A stretch of DNA of 64,000 nucleotides from Klebsiella pneumoniae (GTDB taxonomy: Bacteria > Myxococcota_A > UBA796 > SXON01), in assembly GCA_945861635.1 (NCBI GenBank), contig CAMAWH010000016.1, positions 1 to 64,000 on the forward strand, written 5' to 3'. The position numbers were made by a program, and so were the translations under genes. The notes below the pieces were generated by a model. The model was not told where the DNA came from. It worked only from the letters and a program-made list of their open reading frames with translations, and searched no databases. Below, one piece after another: positions 8,444 through 16,917 of the stretch. Positions within the stretch are counted from its first letter, which is position 1; each line of letters starts with the position of its first letter.

Positions 8444-8776
8444 ATGACGCTGTTCGAACGCATCATTGCTCGGGAGATCCCCGCCAAAATTGTATACGAG
8501 GACGACGATGCGATCGCCTTTCGCGACGTTTCGCCGCAAGCCCCGACCCACATTCTCGTGGTTCCGAAGCGGCCCCTCCCGAAGTTGTCCGACGCAACGG
8601 ACGCGGACGCCCTGATGTTGGGCCGACTGCTGCTGACGGTCAACAAGGTGGCTGCGCTGGAAGGGTTGGAAAACTTCCGCGTCGCGATCAACAACGGCGC
8701 CGGGGCCGGTCAGAGCGTGTTTCACCTCCACCTCCATGTATTGGGTGGCCGCAGCTTGAGTTGGCCGCCGGGGTAA
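8444..8776 (+). CDS. HIT family (HinT-like) nucleotide hydrolase
   Basis: This 110-residue member of the histidine-triad superfamily hydrolyses AMP or GMP phosphoramidates and related adenylates. The triad HLHLHVLGG lies at the C-terminal end, and the conserved N-terminal strand-helix CKI-region counterpart (FERIIAREIPAKIVYEDDDAIAF) is complete. The canonical Cys-x-Phe start is replaced by TLFERI, so there is no N-terminal zinc Cys. The length is typical. It starts 8 nt after the secreted protein and is probably the last gene of that unit; it converges with the HD hydrolase gene. Confidence 0.92.
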   Translation: MTLFERIIAREIPAKIVYEDDDAIAFRDVSPQAPTHILVVPKRPLPKLSDATDADALMLGRLLLTVNKVAALEGLENFRVAINNGAGAGQSVFHLHLHVLGGRSLSWPPG

Positions 8777-8797
8777 TACTCGTTCGGGGCTGCGCCT

Positions 8798-9241
8798 TCA
8801 CCGCAGGAATTCGGAGGTGTCGGCGCCCCTCGCGGCGTAGATGCGCGCCTGTGCGCGGAGATCCGCAATGTCCAACTGTTTGACGAAGCGGGCTTCCGGG
8901 GTCAACCGCGCCTCCGACTCCTCCCACAGTTGCCGAAGGTGAGGATGGTCGGCCAACATCCCATCGATGGCCTCACGTTCGAGTCGGTGTTTTTCTTCTG
9001 CGGGAATACCGTCATGGGGAGTGATATCGCCGACGCGCGCCTCGGCGAGATCGTGGAGCAGAGCCAATGCAAGCACGCGCCCGCGGTCCAGTTCAGCAGG
9101 GCAGGACACCAATGCAAGGAACGCTACACCCCAACTGTGCGCCGCCACGGATTCGGGATGGTGGATGCCAACACGCAGCCACCCCGCGCGCGCCACCTCC
9201 TTGAGTTGGAATGCCTCGCCGATCAGCGCAGCATCCGTCAC
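8798..9241 (-). CDS. HD-domain hydrolase (YfbR/HDDC2-like)
   Basis: This 147-residue metal-dependent phosphohydrolase carries the HD signature: H in the ESVAAHSW motif, HD in LLHDLAEA, then GDITPHD and a later Asp in KQLDIADL. The E-A-R-V-G-D-I-T-P pattern is that of 5'-deoxynucleotidases and the HDDC2 group, which act on deoxynucleoside monophosphates; the exact substrate is not shown by sequence. Its start overlaps the stop of the FabD-like gene by 4 nt, so it is the last member of the long minus-strand operon. Its link to acyl metabolism is not obvious. Confidence 0.8.
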   Translation of the reverse strand: MTDAALIGEAFQLKEVARAGWLRVGIHHPESVAAHSWGVAFLALVSCPAELDRGRVLALALLHDLAEARVGDITPHDGIPAEEKHRLEREAIDGMLADHPHLRQLWEESEARLTPEARFVKQLDIADLRAQARIYAARGADTSEFLR

Positions 9242-10236
9242 GTCACCGCCGCGCGTTGTTCAGGTCGGGCCATGCTGAGTACAAAGGGATCCTCTGCCTG
9301 CAACCGTAGAAAGTCACTCCGGGAATGCAAGCCGCGCCACCCTTCCGAAATCAGCGTCTGGGCGACGGCGCCGCCAAGGTTTCCGCCCGGTCCGAGTAGA
9401 ACGATGGCGTCGGGCGCGTACTCCCGAATCGCGACTGTCAATCCCTTCCTGAAGTCATACGGCTCCGTGACCTGAGATCCAAGGGTGTACGCCGATAGAT
9501 CGGCAGGATCGGCGCTGCGCGGGCGATAGATGGCACCGCGGCCGTCGATCAGCGGAACGCGCGGTGCCGTCCACGTCAGGTCGCTGAGGTCCGCATGTGC
9601 GCGCGCTGCCGTGCCCGCCATCAGGGGCGTGTGGAACGCCGAGTGCAGGGGGAGTTGCATCGGTGCCTCCCGCTCTCCCATCTTGCGGGGCGGCAGGCGC
9701 TTCATCAACGCGGCGATGGCGGCGGTGGAGCCGCCGACGACCGCCTGCCCGCCAAGGTGGATGCTCGGGAAGAGGTCAGGAATCTCGGCGAGTGCGGCAG
9801 AAAGTTCGGGGCACGGCAGGGGGCGCCAAGCGTCGTCGACCAGCGGGTAGATCACCTGCCCGCCGATCACGTTCTCGACCTGATACTGCCCCATCGTCTC
9901 CACGAGGCGCAGTGCATCGGCAAGGGGCAACGCACCGGCCACCGCGAGCGCCGTGTACCACCCCATTGAATTGCCGACGACGGCGATCACCGACACGTTC
10001 GCGAGTCGGTCGGCATCGGCAAGTGAGGCCGCCATGGTCAGGATGGACGCATTTTCGCCAGCGACATGCAGACGCGAGGAGTAGGCGTCTGCGGCGTCCA
10101 TTTCGGTTGGACTCGGTCGGCCCAGGGACCGTCGAAACGCGTCTGCCTCCGTCACGGAAGGACTTGGCTGCATCGAGCGCAGTTGCTCGCGCCCGTAGCT
10201 GCCGCGGCCGGGACAGACGACGAGGACGCGCTTCAC
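9238..10236 (-). CDS. FabD-like acyltransferase lacking the malonyl-binding Arg
   Basis: This 332-residue member of the acyl-CoA:ACP transacylase family has catalytic Ser90 in GNSMG (canonical GHSLG), catalytic His202 in SAFHTPLM and a C-terminal LGPGGNLGG loop. The Arg that holds the free carboxylate of malonyl groups (R117 in E. coli FabD, motif LVEMRG) is Met115 here (LVETMG), in an otherwise gap-free alignment. Loss of this Arg is known from polyketide loading domains that take non-carboxylated acyl groups, so a monocarboxylic acyl-CoA substrate is inferred. The gene overlaps both neighbours by 4 nt: the fused 2-oxoacid dehydrogenase E1 upstream, which would lead to branched acyl-CoA, and the HD hydrolase downstream. 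Confidence 0.75.
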   Translation of the reverse strand: MKRVLVVCPGRGSYGREQLRSMQPSPSVTEADAFRRSLGRPSPTEMDAADAYSSRLHVAGENASILTMAASLADADRLANVSVIAVVGNSMGWYTALAVAGALPLADALRLVETMGQYQVENVIGGQVIYPLVDDAWRPLPCPELSAALAEIPDLFPSIHLGGQAVVGGSTAAIAALMKRLPPRKMGEREAPMQLPLHSAFHTPLMAGTAARAHADLSDLTWTAPRVPLIDGRGAIYRPRSADPADLSAYTLGSQVTEPYDFRKGLTVAIREYAPDAIVLLGPGGNLGGAVAQTLISEGWRGLHSRSDFLRLQAEDPFVLSMARPEQRAAVT

Positions 10237-12434
10237 TTCGGCTCCAAAAGAGCGAGCACACCATGGACGATATCGGCTTCCTGGACCAGGACGAGGTTCG
10301 CCGCATCGCCCAGCGGAATGTACACGTCCATTCCCGCCACGCGGGCCATCTGCACGTCCGTACCTGCATCAATCAGCGCTGCAAACACGGCCTCGCTGAC
10401 GCCGCCGGTTCGGCGACACTCATCGACGACGAGCACCCGTCCCGTCGCCGTGGCGTCGCGAACGATGTCGGCCACGGGAAGCGGATTCAGCCAGCGTAGG
10501 TCGAGGACACGGGCGCGGATGCCGTGCTCCCTTTCGAGTACGCGTGCGGCCCGCAAACTCATCCACAGACCGTTGGCCCACGTGATGATGGTGACGTCCA
10601 TCCCTGTGCCCCAGGTGCGTCCAACACCGATGGGGACGTGTTCCTCGGCGGTTGGGAAGGGCGCCAGCCATTCGCCGTCTCCGTCCGCGTACAGGTCCTT
10701 GGTCATGTAGAGCGCAATCGGCTCGATGAAGGCGCACACGGCGCCGTCCACCACTGCTGCGGCCACACACGTCTGGAGCATTGCGGCCGCGTCGTCTCCT
10801 CGGGCGGGAGAGGCGATGATCAGCCCGGGGATATCGCGCAGCGCGGCTATCGAGTTGTCATTGTGGAAGTGTCCGCCGAACCCCTTCTGGTACGCATACC
10901 CGGCCACACGCATCACCACCGGGTTTTTGAACTGGCCCTGTGAGAAGTACTGGAGCGAGCACGCCTCTCCACGGATCTGATCGCAGGCATTGTGGAAATA
11001 CGCCAGGTATTGAATTTCAGGGAGAGGAAGGAGGCCGGCCTGCCCAAACCCCAACGCCATCCCCAGGATGCTTTGCTCGTCGAGCAGGGTGTCGATGACC
11101 CTGTCCGCACCGACGCGCTTCTGGAGGTCGGCGGTCACGTGGTACACGCCGCCCTTCTTCCCAACATCTTCGCCAAACAATACGGAGTGCGGGTACTTCA
11201 GGAGGATGTCTCCGAGCGCCCGGTTGAGCTGGACCGCCAGGTGGCGGGGCTTGTCGTCCTCCGGGATGCCCCCGTGGAATTTCTGGCGGGTTGCGGCGTC
11301 GGAAAACGTGCGAGCAACCTCGATGGCGACCGCCCCTGGCGAGCGAGGGGAGAGTGGCGCCATCACCTCCGCGGCGGACGTGAGCTTGGGGCGGCGTGCA
11401 CACTCACCACCCACCGCGGTAATTCTGGTGCGCGCGTCTTCGTACAGGTTCACGACCTGCTCGGCAGACATCCAACCGCCGCCGACGAGAAGCGCGGCGC
11501 TCCGCAACAGCGGATCCCACGCCTCGGCACGCGCGATCGCCTCCGGGGAGCGGTAGGTGACTTCAACATCGGAGCCCGCATGTCCAAGGAGTCGAACGGT
11601 GCGGAGGTGCAGGAAACAGGGCTTCCGGTACTGTCGGGTCCACGCGGAAGCCGCGTGTGCGGCATCCCAAGCGTCGCCAAGTTCCAAGCCATCCCCGTAC
11701 ACGTAGCCAAGGTTCGGGCGGCTGCCGTACTGGGCGGCAATCCATCCGTCGGGAGTCGGGGTAGAAATGCCGATTCCGTTGTCCTCACACACGAAGAGGA
11801 TGGGACAGTCGAGCCCCTGATGGGCCAGCCACTCCGCGTGATTGATGGCGCCGACGGCGGTGGAGTGGTTGGCCGACGCATCTCCAAAGGAGCAGACGGC
11901 GATGCGGGCATCCGCGGCGTCGCGCCCGATCGCGCGGGCGAAGCCCACGGCCTTTGGCAGGTGCGAGCTGATCGTGGAGGTTTGCGGCGGGATCTCCAGC
12001 ATCTTCGAGCCGAATACCTTGTGTCGCCCGCCCGCAATGGGCTCATCCTTGGAGGCGGTGAGGCCGAGGAGGATGTCCATGAGTGGCGTTGCGCCGGGCA
12101 CCTGCCGCCCGCGCTCGATATAAAAGGCGCCCGACCGGTAGTGGAGAAACGCGGGGTCATCGGGGCGTGTGGCGGCTGCAACCACCGCATTTCCCTCATG
12201 CCCGCTGGACCCTATGGTATAAAAACACTCGTTTCGCGCCTTGAGGAGGCGCGCCGTCAGGTCCAGATGTCGACTCTCGACTTGCGTCGTGAACAGGCCG
12301 ATAGCCCGGCGAGCGGTGAGCGACGTTCCGTCGGCAACGGGCGCGCCGAGATCGGAACGCGCGGCGGATCCGGGTAGCGCCCGCACCTGCGCGACGAAAT
12401 TGTTGTCGACGATGCCAGCGCGATTGACAGCCAT
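10233..12434 (-). CDS. 2-oxoacid dehydrogenase E1, fused alpha-beta, branched-chain type
   Basis: This 733-residue thiamine-diphosphate enzyme contains both E1 subunits in one chain. The alpha half spans about 40-370, with the ThDP/Mg motif GDASANHS at 184-190 leading to CEDNGIGIS near 216. The beta half spans about 400-733, with LFGEDVGKKGGVYHVT, EIQYLAY and a C-terminal TGRVLVVDECRRTGG. It decarboxylates a branched 2-oxo acid and transfers the acyl group to a lipoyl E2. No E2 or E3 is in the window, so it must use one encoded elsewhere. It sits 12 nt after sixA and overlaps the acyltransferase gene by 4 nt. Fused E1 proteins are known in some bacteria; pyruvate or acetoin specificity is less likely but not excluded. 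Confidence 0.85.
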   Translation of the reverse strand: MAVNRAGIVDNNFVAQVRALPGSAARSDLGAPVADGTSLTARRAIGLFTTQVESRHLDLTARLLKARNECFYTIGSSGHEGNAVVAAATRPDDPAFLHYRSGAFYIERGRQVPGATPLMDILLGLTASKDEPIAGGRHKVFGSKMLEIPPQTSTISSHLPKAVGFARAIGRDAADARIAVCSFGDASANHSTAVGAINHAEWLAHQGLDCPILFVCEDNGIGISTPTPDGWIAAQYGSRPNLGYVYGDGLELGDAWDAAHAASAWTRQYRKPCFLHLRTVRLLGHAGSDVEVTYRSPEAIARAEAWDPLLRSAALLVGGGWMSAEQVVNLYEDARTRITAVGGECARRPKLTSAAEVMAPLSPRSPGAVAIEVARTFSDAATRQKFHGGIPEDDKPRHLAVQLNRALGDILLKYPHSVLFGEDVGKKGGVYHVTADLQKRVGADRVIDTLLDEQSILGMALGFGQAGLLPLPEIQYLAYFHNACDQIRGEACSLQYFSQGQFKNPVVMRVAGYAYQKGFGGHFHNDNSIAALRDIPGLIIASPARGDDAAAMLQTCVAAAVVDGAVCAFIEPIALYMTKDLYADGDGEWLAPFPTAEEHVPIGVGRTWGTGMDVTIITWANGLWMSLRAARVLEREHGIRARVLDLRWLNPLPVADIVRDATATGRVLVVDECRRTGGVSEAVFAALIDAGTDVQMARVAGMDVYIPLGDAANLVLVQEADIVHGVLALLEPK

Positions 12435-12446
12435 GACCGCGGGCGT

Positions 12447-12944
12447 CTAACGCGGCGGGCGGAGGGTGGGCCGGCGGGTAGGCGCGCGCGCGAATCGGGG
12501 CGAGAGGAACGCGAGGAGACGCGCGGGCCGCGCGAGCGGCAGGCGCTCGACGTCGAAGATCGCGATGCTGCCTCGTTCGAAGGGCATCGGAGCCCCGCCA
12601 CAGTCCAGGAGGATAGCCGCCAACTCTCCCATGGTCGGCTCGTGACCGACGACGAGCGGGTCATCGAGTCCAGCGCAGGCGTCGATGATGCTGTCGTGGA
12701 CGCCGTACGCGATGTGGTCCACCGGTACCACGGTAATCCCGGGGAACCGCGCGGCGACGAGTGCCGCCGTTTCCGTTGTGCGAAGTAGTGGACTATGAAG
12801 GATAATACCAGGTTTCCAGCCCGCCGCGAGGAGTGCGTCGAGTAGCGTTTCCAGCGCGCGCCGACCCTCGGGGGTCAGCCGTCGGTCGTAGTCGGACCGG
12901 GCCGCGGCCTCGGCGATTCCATGGCGGAGCAGCGAAAGCGTCAT
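12447..12944 (-). CDS. sixA: SixA-type histidine phosphatase
   Basis: This 165-residue histidine-phosphatase-superfamily protein has the phosphate-binding LLRHG at the N-terminus, SPLLRTTETA, and VVGHEP with the second catalytic His. The short, lid-less fold matches SixA, which removes phosphate from phosphohistidine in HPt domains or in the nitrogen phosphotransferase system. The C-terminal 20 residues are Arg/Pro rich and probably disordered. The ATG at 12944 is preferred over a TTG two codons upstream. The E1 gene starts 12 nt after its stop. No HPt protein is nearby, so the target cannot be told. Confidence 0.85.
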   Translation of the reverse strand: MTLSLLRHGIAEAAARSDYDRRLTPEGRRALETLLDALLAAGWKPGIILHSPLLRTTETAALVAARFPGITVVPVDHIAYGVHDSIIDACAGLDDPLVVGHEPTMGELAAILLDCGGAPMPFERGSIAIFDVERLPLARPARLLAFLSPRFARAPTRRPTLRPPR

Positions 12945-12988
12945 CGCCAAGCCTAGTAGCGCGTCGGGAGGTGCTGTCCAAGCGCGGG

Positions 12989-13603
12989 CTACCCAAACGT
13001 CGGGGTATCCAGCGTCACGCGTGCGGCGCGCGCTGCTTGGGCAACGGCCGTGATCAGGTTGTGGTCACCGGCATCGTCGGCAACGGCGTGGGCCGCACGG
13101 ATGAGTTCGGCAGCGTGGTCCGGCGTACACCGCGCCTCCGCAAGATAGCTCAACACGGTGTGTCGGGGCTCGGACGCCCTCTCCCTCGCCAACGCGGCCA
13201 CCCCTGTTGCTTCGGGCCGTCCGGCGTCTGTGAGCGCGTTCGCCTTGCGAATCAGCCCATCGGCGTCCAATGTATCATTCGATGTATCAAGAAGATAGAG
13301 GTCCTTCTTCCGTTCCTGATCGGCCATCACGAGTGCGGCGAGCGAGGCTGTGATCGGCGCCCGCAGCCTCCTGAGCGTTGCCACGCCTTCCACGTCCCCG
13401 CACTTCTTCGCCAACTGTATCGCATGTGTCAGCTCGCGGTCGGCGTCCACCGTCCGACCCGCATCACGGAGCGCCTGTGCACGGTAGGCGCTGCCGCGTG
13501 CGGCAAGCGCGGGAAGGTCGCTTTTCCAGCCGTCGAGGAGGCGCAGTGTCTCCGCAGGGTCACCCCGTGCGAGCGCCGCATACGCGGCCGTCAGTCGTTC
13601 CAT
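12989..13603 (-). CDS. Helical-repeat (TPR-like) protein, unknown function
   Basis: This 204-residue predicted cytoplasmic all-helical protein has repeated short A/L/R-rich helix pairs (AAYAALARGDPAETLRLLDGW, RAQALRDAGRTVDADRELTHA) resembling TPR units. There is no signal peptide and no catalytic motif. Its ATG overlaps the stop of the adenosylhomocysteinase-like gene (ATGA), so a stoichiometric partnership with that protein is plausible. The frame stays open upstream, but that part is antisense-like Arg-rich sequence. Confidence 0.6.
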   Translation of the reverse strand: MERLTAAYAALARGDPAETLRLLDGWKSDLPALAARGSAYRAQALRDAGRTVDADRELTHAIQLAKKCGDVEGVATLRRLRAPITASLAALVMADQERKKDLYLLDTSNDTLDADGLIRKANALTDAGRPEATGVAALARERASEPRHTVLSYLAEARCTPDHAAELIRAAHAVADDAGDHNLITAVAQAARAARVTLDTPTFG

Positions 13604-14733
13604 CAGCCGACGCCGAGCGTAGCGAGCGCGATCGCGGCTGCGTCGGTTTCGATCTCCGCGGGAAGCGGCAGTTCTCCAGGCGCGGCGGCGTTGCGGGCCA
13701 GCCACTCCAGCGCCAAACCGAGGATGGCAAAGTGCAGGAGTACCGGCTCCGGAGAACCGCTGTTCAGCACGATGTTCAGCGGGTTGCCGTCTGCCAGCAC
13801 GGTGAGATGCCGACCATCACCGAGGCGATACCGGACGACGCGAGGGCCGACGTTGTCGATGGATTCGGCCTCCGTCCGTAGCCAGTCCGTTGCGATTTCA
13901 TCGCCACCGTGCCCCGCGCTGAGGAGGACGGCTCCATCGTGGATGTGACACATCGCCAACGCAGACAGCGTGTGCCGCACGCCGGTTGCCGTGACGACGA
14001 TCTGGGCGCGCGCAAGTGCGGCGTCGGCGGCGGGAGTTGGAAAACCGTCGTAATGTGCGATAAGCCGGCGTGGGGCGTCGGTTTCGACGACCTCCACGGA
14101 CGCGCCAGCGGCCCGGGCAAACGATGCGACCCCGGCTCCAACCGGACCGTACCCAAGGACCGCAACGCGCCGCCCGGACAGGTGCATGCCCGTGAGCGCG
14201 GTGAATCCGGGCCAGAGTCCTTCTCCCACACCGCGCCGGTTCTCGATCGCCGGCTTCAATTGCCCGTCGTTGATGTTCATGATGGGGAAGGGCAGGGGAC
14301 CGGCGGCGCGCAGGCGGGTGATGCCGCTGCGGGTGATTTCAACGCCGGCCCGGGGGAGTATGTTCGACTGAAGCAGTGCTTCGGCCAGGGCAAAACCCAC
14401 ATCCGCAAACAGCAGCGGCCCGGCGGCAACGGTTGCTTCCACGCCATCCTTCACGCCGCCGCCCGAGTGGACTTCGACGCCCAGCGAACGCAGGTAGGTG
14501 ACGACGCCCATATCCGTGGTCGCCGGGTTGGCCGCGCTCACCACCCACGTACCGCCGCCGAGGACCAACTCGCGCACGAGGGCCAGCGTCAACGTCGTAA
14601 GATGGAGGTGCAGCCCGACGGTGATTCCCTCCCAAGGGCGGGACTGCGCCCACCGGTTGCCGAGGGTGGGAAGGATCGGGAAGAAGGCGTCGAGCTTCGC
14701 GAGGTCGGCGGGGATGTGCGGAGGGGCCAGCAT
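13603..14733 (-). CDS. S-adenosylhomocysteinase-like protein, divergent at active site
   Basis: This 376-residue protein aligns through both domains of S-adenosylhomocysteine hydrolase: HLHLTT for the substrate-loop HMT, a NIND...K160...EN segment for [11 protein letters not shown], and the NAD-binding LGYGPVG at 193-199. Several key positions differ. The active-site Cys of YGC is Val169, the second Glu of EETTTG is not matched, the Glu of HMTxET is Leu, and the C-terminal Lys/Tyr tail (HYRY) is absent. A genuine ahcY lies 9 kb away. It is probably a paralogue with a changed role, such as binding a nucleoside or acting as an NAD-dependent oxidoreductase. It starts 31 nt after the barrel gene and overlaps the helical-repeat gene. 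Confidence 0.7.
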   Translation of the reverse strand: MLAPPHIPADLAKLDAFFPILPTLGNRWAQSRPWEGITVGLHLHLTTLTLALVRELVLGGGTWVVSAANPATTDMGVVTYLRSLGVEVHSGGGVKDGVEATVAAGPLLFADVGFALAEALLQSNILPRAGVEITRSGITRLRAAGPLPFPIMNINDGQLKPAIENRRGVGEGLWPGFTALTGMHLSGRRVAVLGYGPVGAGVASFARAAGASVEVVETDAPRRLIAHYDGFPTPAADAALARAQIVVTATGVRHTLSALAMCHIHDGAVLLSAGHGGDEIATDWLRTEAESIDNVGPRVVRYRLGDGRHLTVLADGNPLNIVLNSGSPEPVLLHFAILGLALEWLARNAAAPGELPLPAEIETDAAAIALATLGVG

Positions 14734-14764
14734 GAGGGGATCTAACGGGTGCGAGGGGGACTCG

Positions 14765-16141
14765 TCAGAAACCCACACTCGCGCCGACGCCCACATCGAC
14801 GAGCGGCGCATCGATGTCGGGAATGGCGAGTCCCAGCGCTGCCACACTGTCCGGCACGTCGTATGAGTAGTGAAACTCCCCCGCTTTGCCGAAGTGATAT
14901 TGCCCGTACACATAGGTATTGAGCCAGGTCAGCGCCCGGTAACTCACCTGCAGGCGTGACACGTACGACGCATCCGACAGGTTGCCGAGCGTGCTCGCGG
15001 TGAGGGAGAGATCGTCCAAGCGCCCGGGGGAAGGGAGATAAACGTAGACGCCCCCGTAGTGTTTGCCGGTGTAGAACGGGGTGTACGCCCCCTTTGCGAA
15101 CACCCAGGGATAGAGGGATGCGTCGTCGTACCCCGAGCCGTTGTAGAAGTATTCGACGCCGAGGTACAGCACATCCTCGTCGTTGTATTTGATCCCGATT
15201 TCTCCGCCACCGACCACCTGCGGCAGCCACTCGTCTTCGCGGTTCTCTTCCTTGGGAAATTCGAATGCGTCGAGGTCCAGGGTGCCCGTGTAATAGGGGT
15301 CCGTGACACCGTGGAGAACGGCTCCTTCGACGTGGAGATCGAAGGGTCCAACGCCGGCAGATACGTCTCCGCCGAGCCGGAGCGGCTGGCCCTTTCGCGT
15401 CGCCGCCGAGAGCGTGAGTTCGGAGGGTCCGAGCACCCACTCGGTACGCACCGCGCCGCCCACTTGATTCAGGGTGTCGGCCCCTTCGAAATTGCCAAGT
15501 GCGTACAGATTTGCGCCCATTGCTTCGATAGGAACGTGTACCTTGACCAAGCCAACGCCCGTGCGCTCGTCGAATACGGCCAGCGGATCGAGGGCCTGCT
15601 GGTTCATGAAATCCGTGGGATTCCAGAAGCGTCCCGCACCCCACTTGATGCGTTGGCGTCCCGCTGTCAGGAAGATTCGATGCGCTACGTCGAACTTCAG
15701 CCACAGCTGGTCGAGCACCACGGACGACGGCGAAATGGCCGTGCCGGTTGTGTCGGTGTCACCCGCGGAAACCGTGAAGTCGTACCGCAGTCGGCCTTGC
15801 GCGAACCCTCGGATGCGGTCGTTGGGTCGCGCGTCCACGAACAGGTCGAGCAAGTTGGGATTGTCGAGGCGGGATTTTTCGAATTGGGTGTCATCGAGGA
15901 CGTAGGTATTGACGCGCAGATGGAGCTTTCCGCCGATCGTGAGGCGGTCATCCGCGAGGCCCAGCTTGCGGGCGATGTCGGCGGAGTCGGTCGGAGTGAG
16001 GTCCACCTCGCCAAGGAAGGCGGGTGTGTCGGTCGGTGGCGGCGCTTCGGGGACCGACTCTGGCGTCGGCGCCCCGAAAATATCGTCGTCCCGCTCATCC
16101 GCGAACGCAACGGACGCCAACATCGCAAGCCGTGCAATCAT
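14765..16141 (-). CDS. Outer-membrane beta-barrel protein in ABC/LolA-like operon
   Basis: This 458-residue protein has a short signal peptide (MIARLAMLASVAFA) and an acidic/Pro-rich linker. About 380 residues of alternating beta strands follow, closing with a C-terminal Phe (VGASVGF), the signature for outer-membrane insertion. The motif GRQRIKWGAGRFWNPTDF resembles that of porin-like proteins that accompany LolA-like and exporter genes in lipid-transport operons. Its ATG overlaps the stop of the LolA-like gene by 4 nt. It is likely the outer-membrane end of the MarR/ABC/LolA-like transport route; the cargo is unknown. Confidence 0.8.
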   Translation of the reverse strand: MIARLAMLASVAFADERDDDIFGAPTPESVPEAPPPTDTPAFLGEVDLTPTDSADIARKLGLADDRLTIGGKLHLRVNTYVLDDTQFEKSRLDNPNLLDLFVDARPNDRIRGFAQGRLRYDFTVSAGDTDTTGTAISPSSVVLDQLWLKFDVAHRIFLTAGRQRIKWGAGRFWNPTDFMNQQALDPLAVFDERTGVGLVKVHVPIEAMGANLYALGNFEGADTLNQVGGAVRTEWVLGPSELTLSAATRKGQPLRLGGDVSAGVGPFDLHVEGAVLHGVTDPYYTGTLDLDAFEFPKEENREDEWLPQVVGGGEIGIKYNDEDVLYLGVEYFYNGSGYDDASLYPWVFAKGAYTPFYTGKHYGGVYVYLPSPGRLDDLSLTASTLGNLSDASYVSRLQVSYRALTWLNTYVYGQYHFGKAGEFHYSYDVPDSVAALGLAIPDIDAPLVDVGVGASVGF

Positions 16142-16896
16142 CGCGACTTCGACTCCAGCCACGCCTTCGTGAAGATGGAATCATCGAGCGCCTTCAGATC
16201 GACCTCCTGAAGCACCACTGTGGTCTGGTTCCCCTTTTCCACCTCATCGAAGATGCGAATCTCCTTCGCAACGTAGACGGCCGCTTGCTTTGTCTCGCTG
16301 AAAATCTTTCGCCACTCTGGGTAATAGGCCGTGCGCATGAGGCGGCCGCTTTCCGCAAATTCCTGCCGTTTGAGAATATTGCCCGTGGCCTTGTCGAGGA
16401 GCAGCTCCAGCACCGGGTACGCCACGTCTGCGCCCGCCTTCGCCTTCAATTTCAGATGGTTCACTTGATAGCTTCCGAGCTTCTCCTCCCCCACGAACGT
16501 CGGGTCGAATTCCGCTGCCAACCGGGACTGATCGAAATCTTCCCGATTGCTGTCGGTGCCCCCGATTCGCTCTCGCTCCGTGCGCCTCTCCCATTTGCCG
16601 ACGGTTGGGTCGTACATGAACAGGTTCATGTCCACGCGGAGGTATCCTTTGCCCGCCTCGGACTGGGGCTTGATGAACAGGATCATCAGCTTGTCCTTCT
16701 CATCGCGGCGGTAGACGACCGCCTGATACACAAGGTCAGACTTGCCCTTCTCCTTGCGTTCGATGTAGACCAGACTTTTGTAGTCTCCGTTGTTTTCGGT
16801 GCGCTCGTCGATGGTGCCGAGCATCGCTTTCATTTCAAGCGCGGTTGGCGGCGCGGCCAGCACGGTGGAGGTCAGGAGGTAGAGTAGGGTCAGCAT
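16138..16896 (-). CDS. LolA-like outer-membrane lipoprotein-sorting family protein
   Basis: This 252-residue periplasmic protein has signal peptide MLTLLYLLTSTVLAA. The mature part follows the LolA/COG2834 pattern: an open beta-barrel with repeated strands (SLVYIERK, VYQAVVYRRD, GYLRVDMNLFMYDPTVGKW, VNHLKLKAKA, YPVLELLLDKATGNILKRQ). Members of this family carry lipids or lipoproteins through the periplasm. It starts 21 nt after the second permease and is translationally coupled to the barrel gene. In comparable operons elsewhere an RND/MMPL exporter often occupies the inner-membrane position; here it is an ABC pair. Confidence 0.8.
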   Translation of the reverse strand: MLTLLYLLTSTVLAAPPTALEMKAMLGTIDERTENNGDYKSLVYIERKEKGKSDLVYQAVVYRRDEKDKLMILFIKPQSEAGKGYLRVDMNLFMYDPTVGKWERRTERERIGGTDSNREDFDQSRLAAEFDPTFVGEEKLGSYQVNHLKLKAKAGADVAYPVLELLLDKATGNILKRQEFAESGRLMRTAYYPEWRKIFSETKQAAVYVAKEIRIFDEVEKGNQTTVVLQEVDLKALDDSIFTKAWLESKSR

Positions 16897-16917
16897 GGGG
16901 AACTCCAGAGGAACAAG

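Noticed and set aside
10992..12377. Long plus-strand open frame (about 460 codons) opposite the E1 gene
   Set aside because: It is antisense to a clearly conserved ThDP enzyme, has no domain similarity and arises from GC-rich codon bias; there are similar mirror frames opposite ahcY, the 695-residue permease and the PBP.
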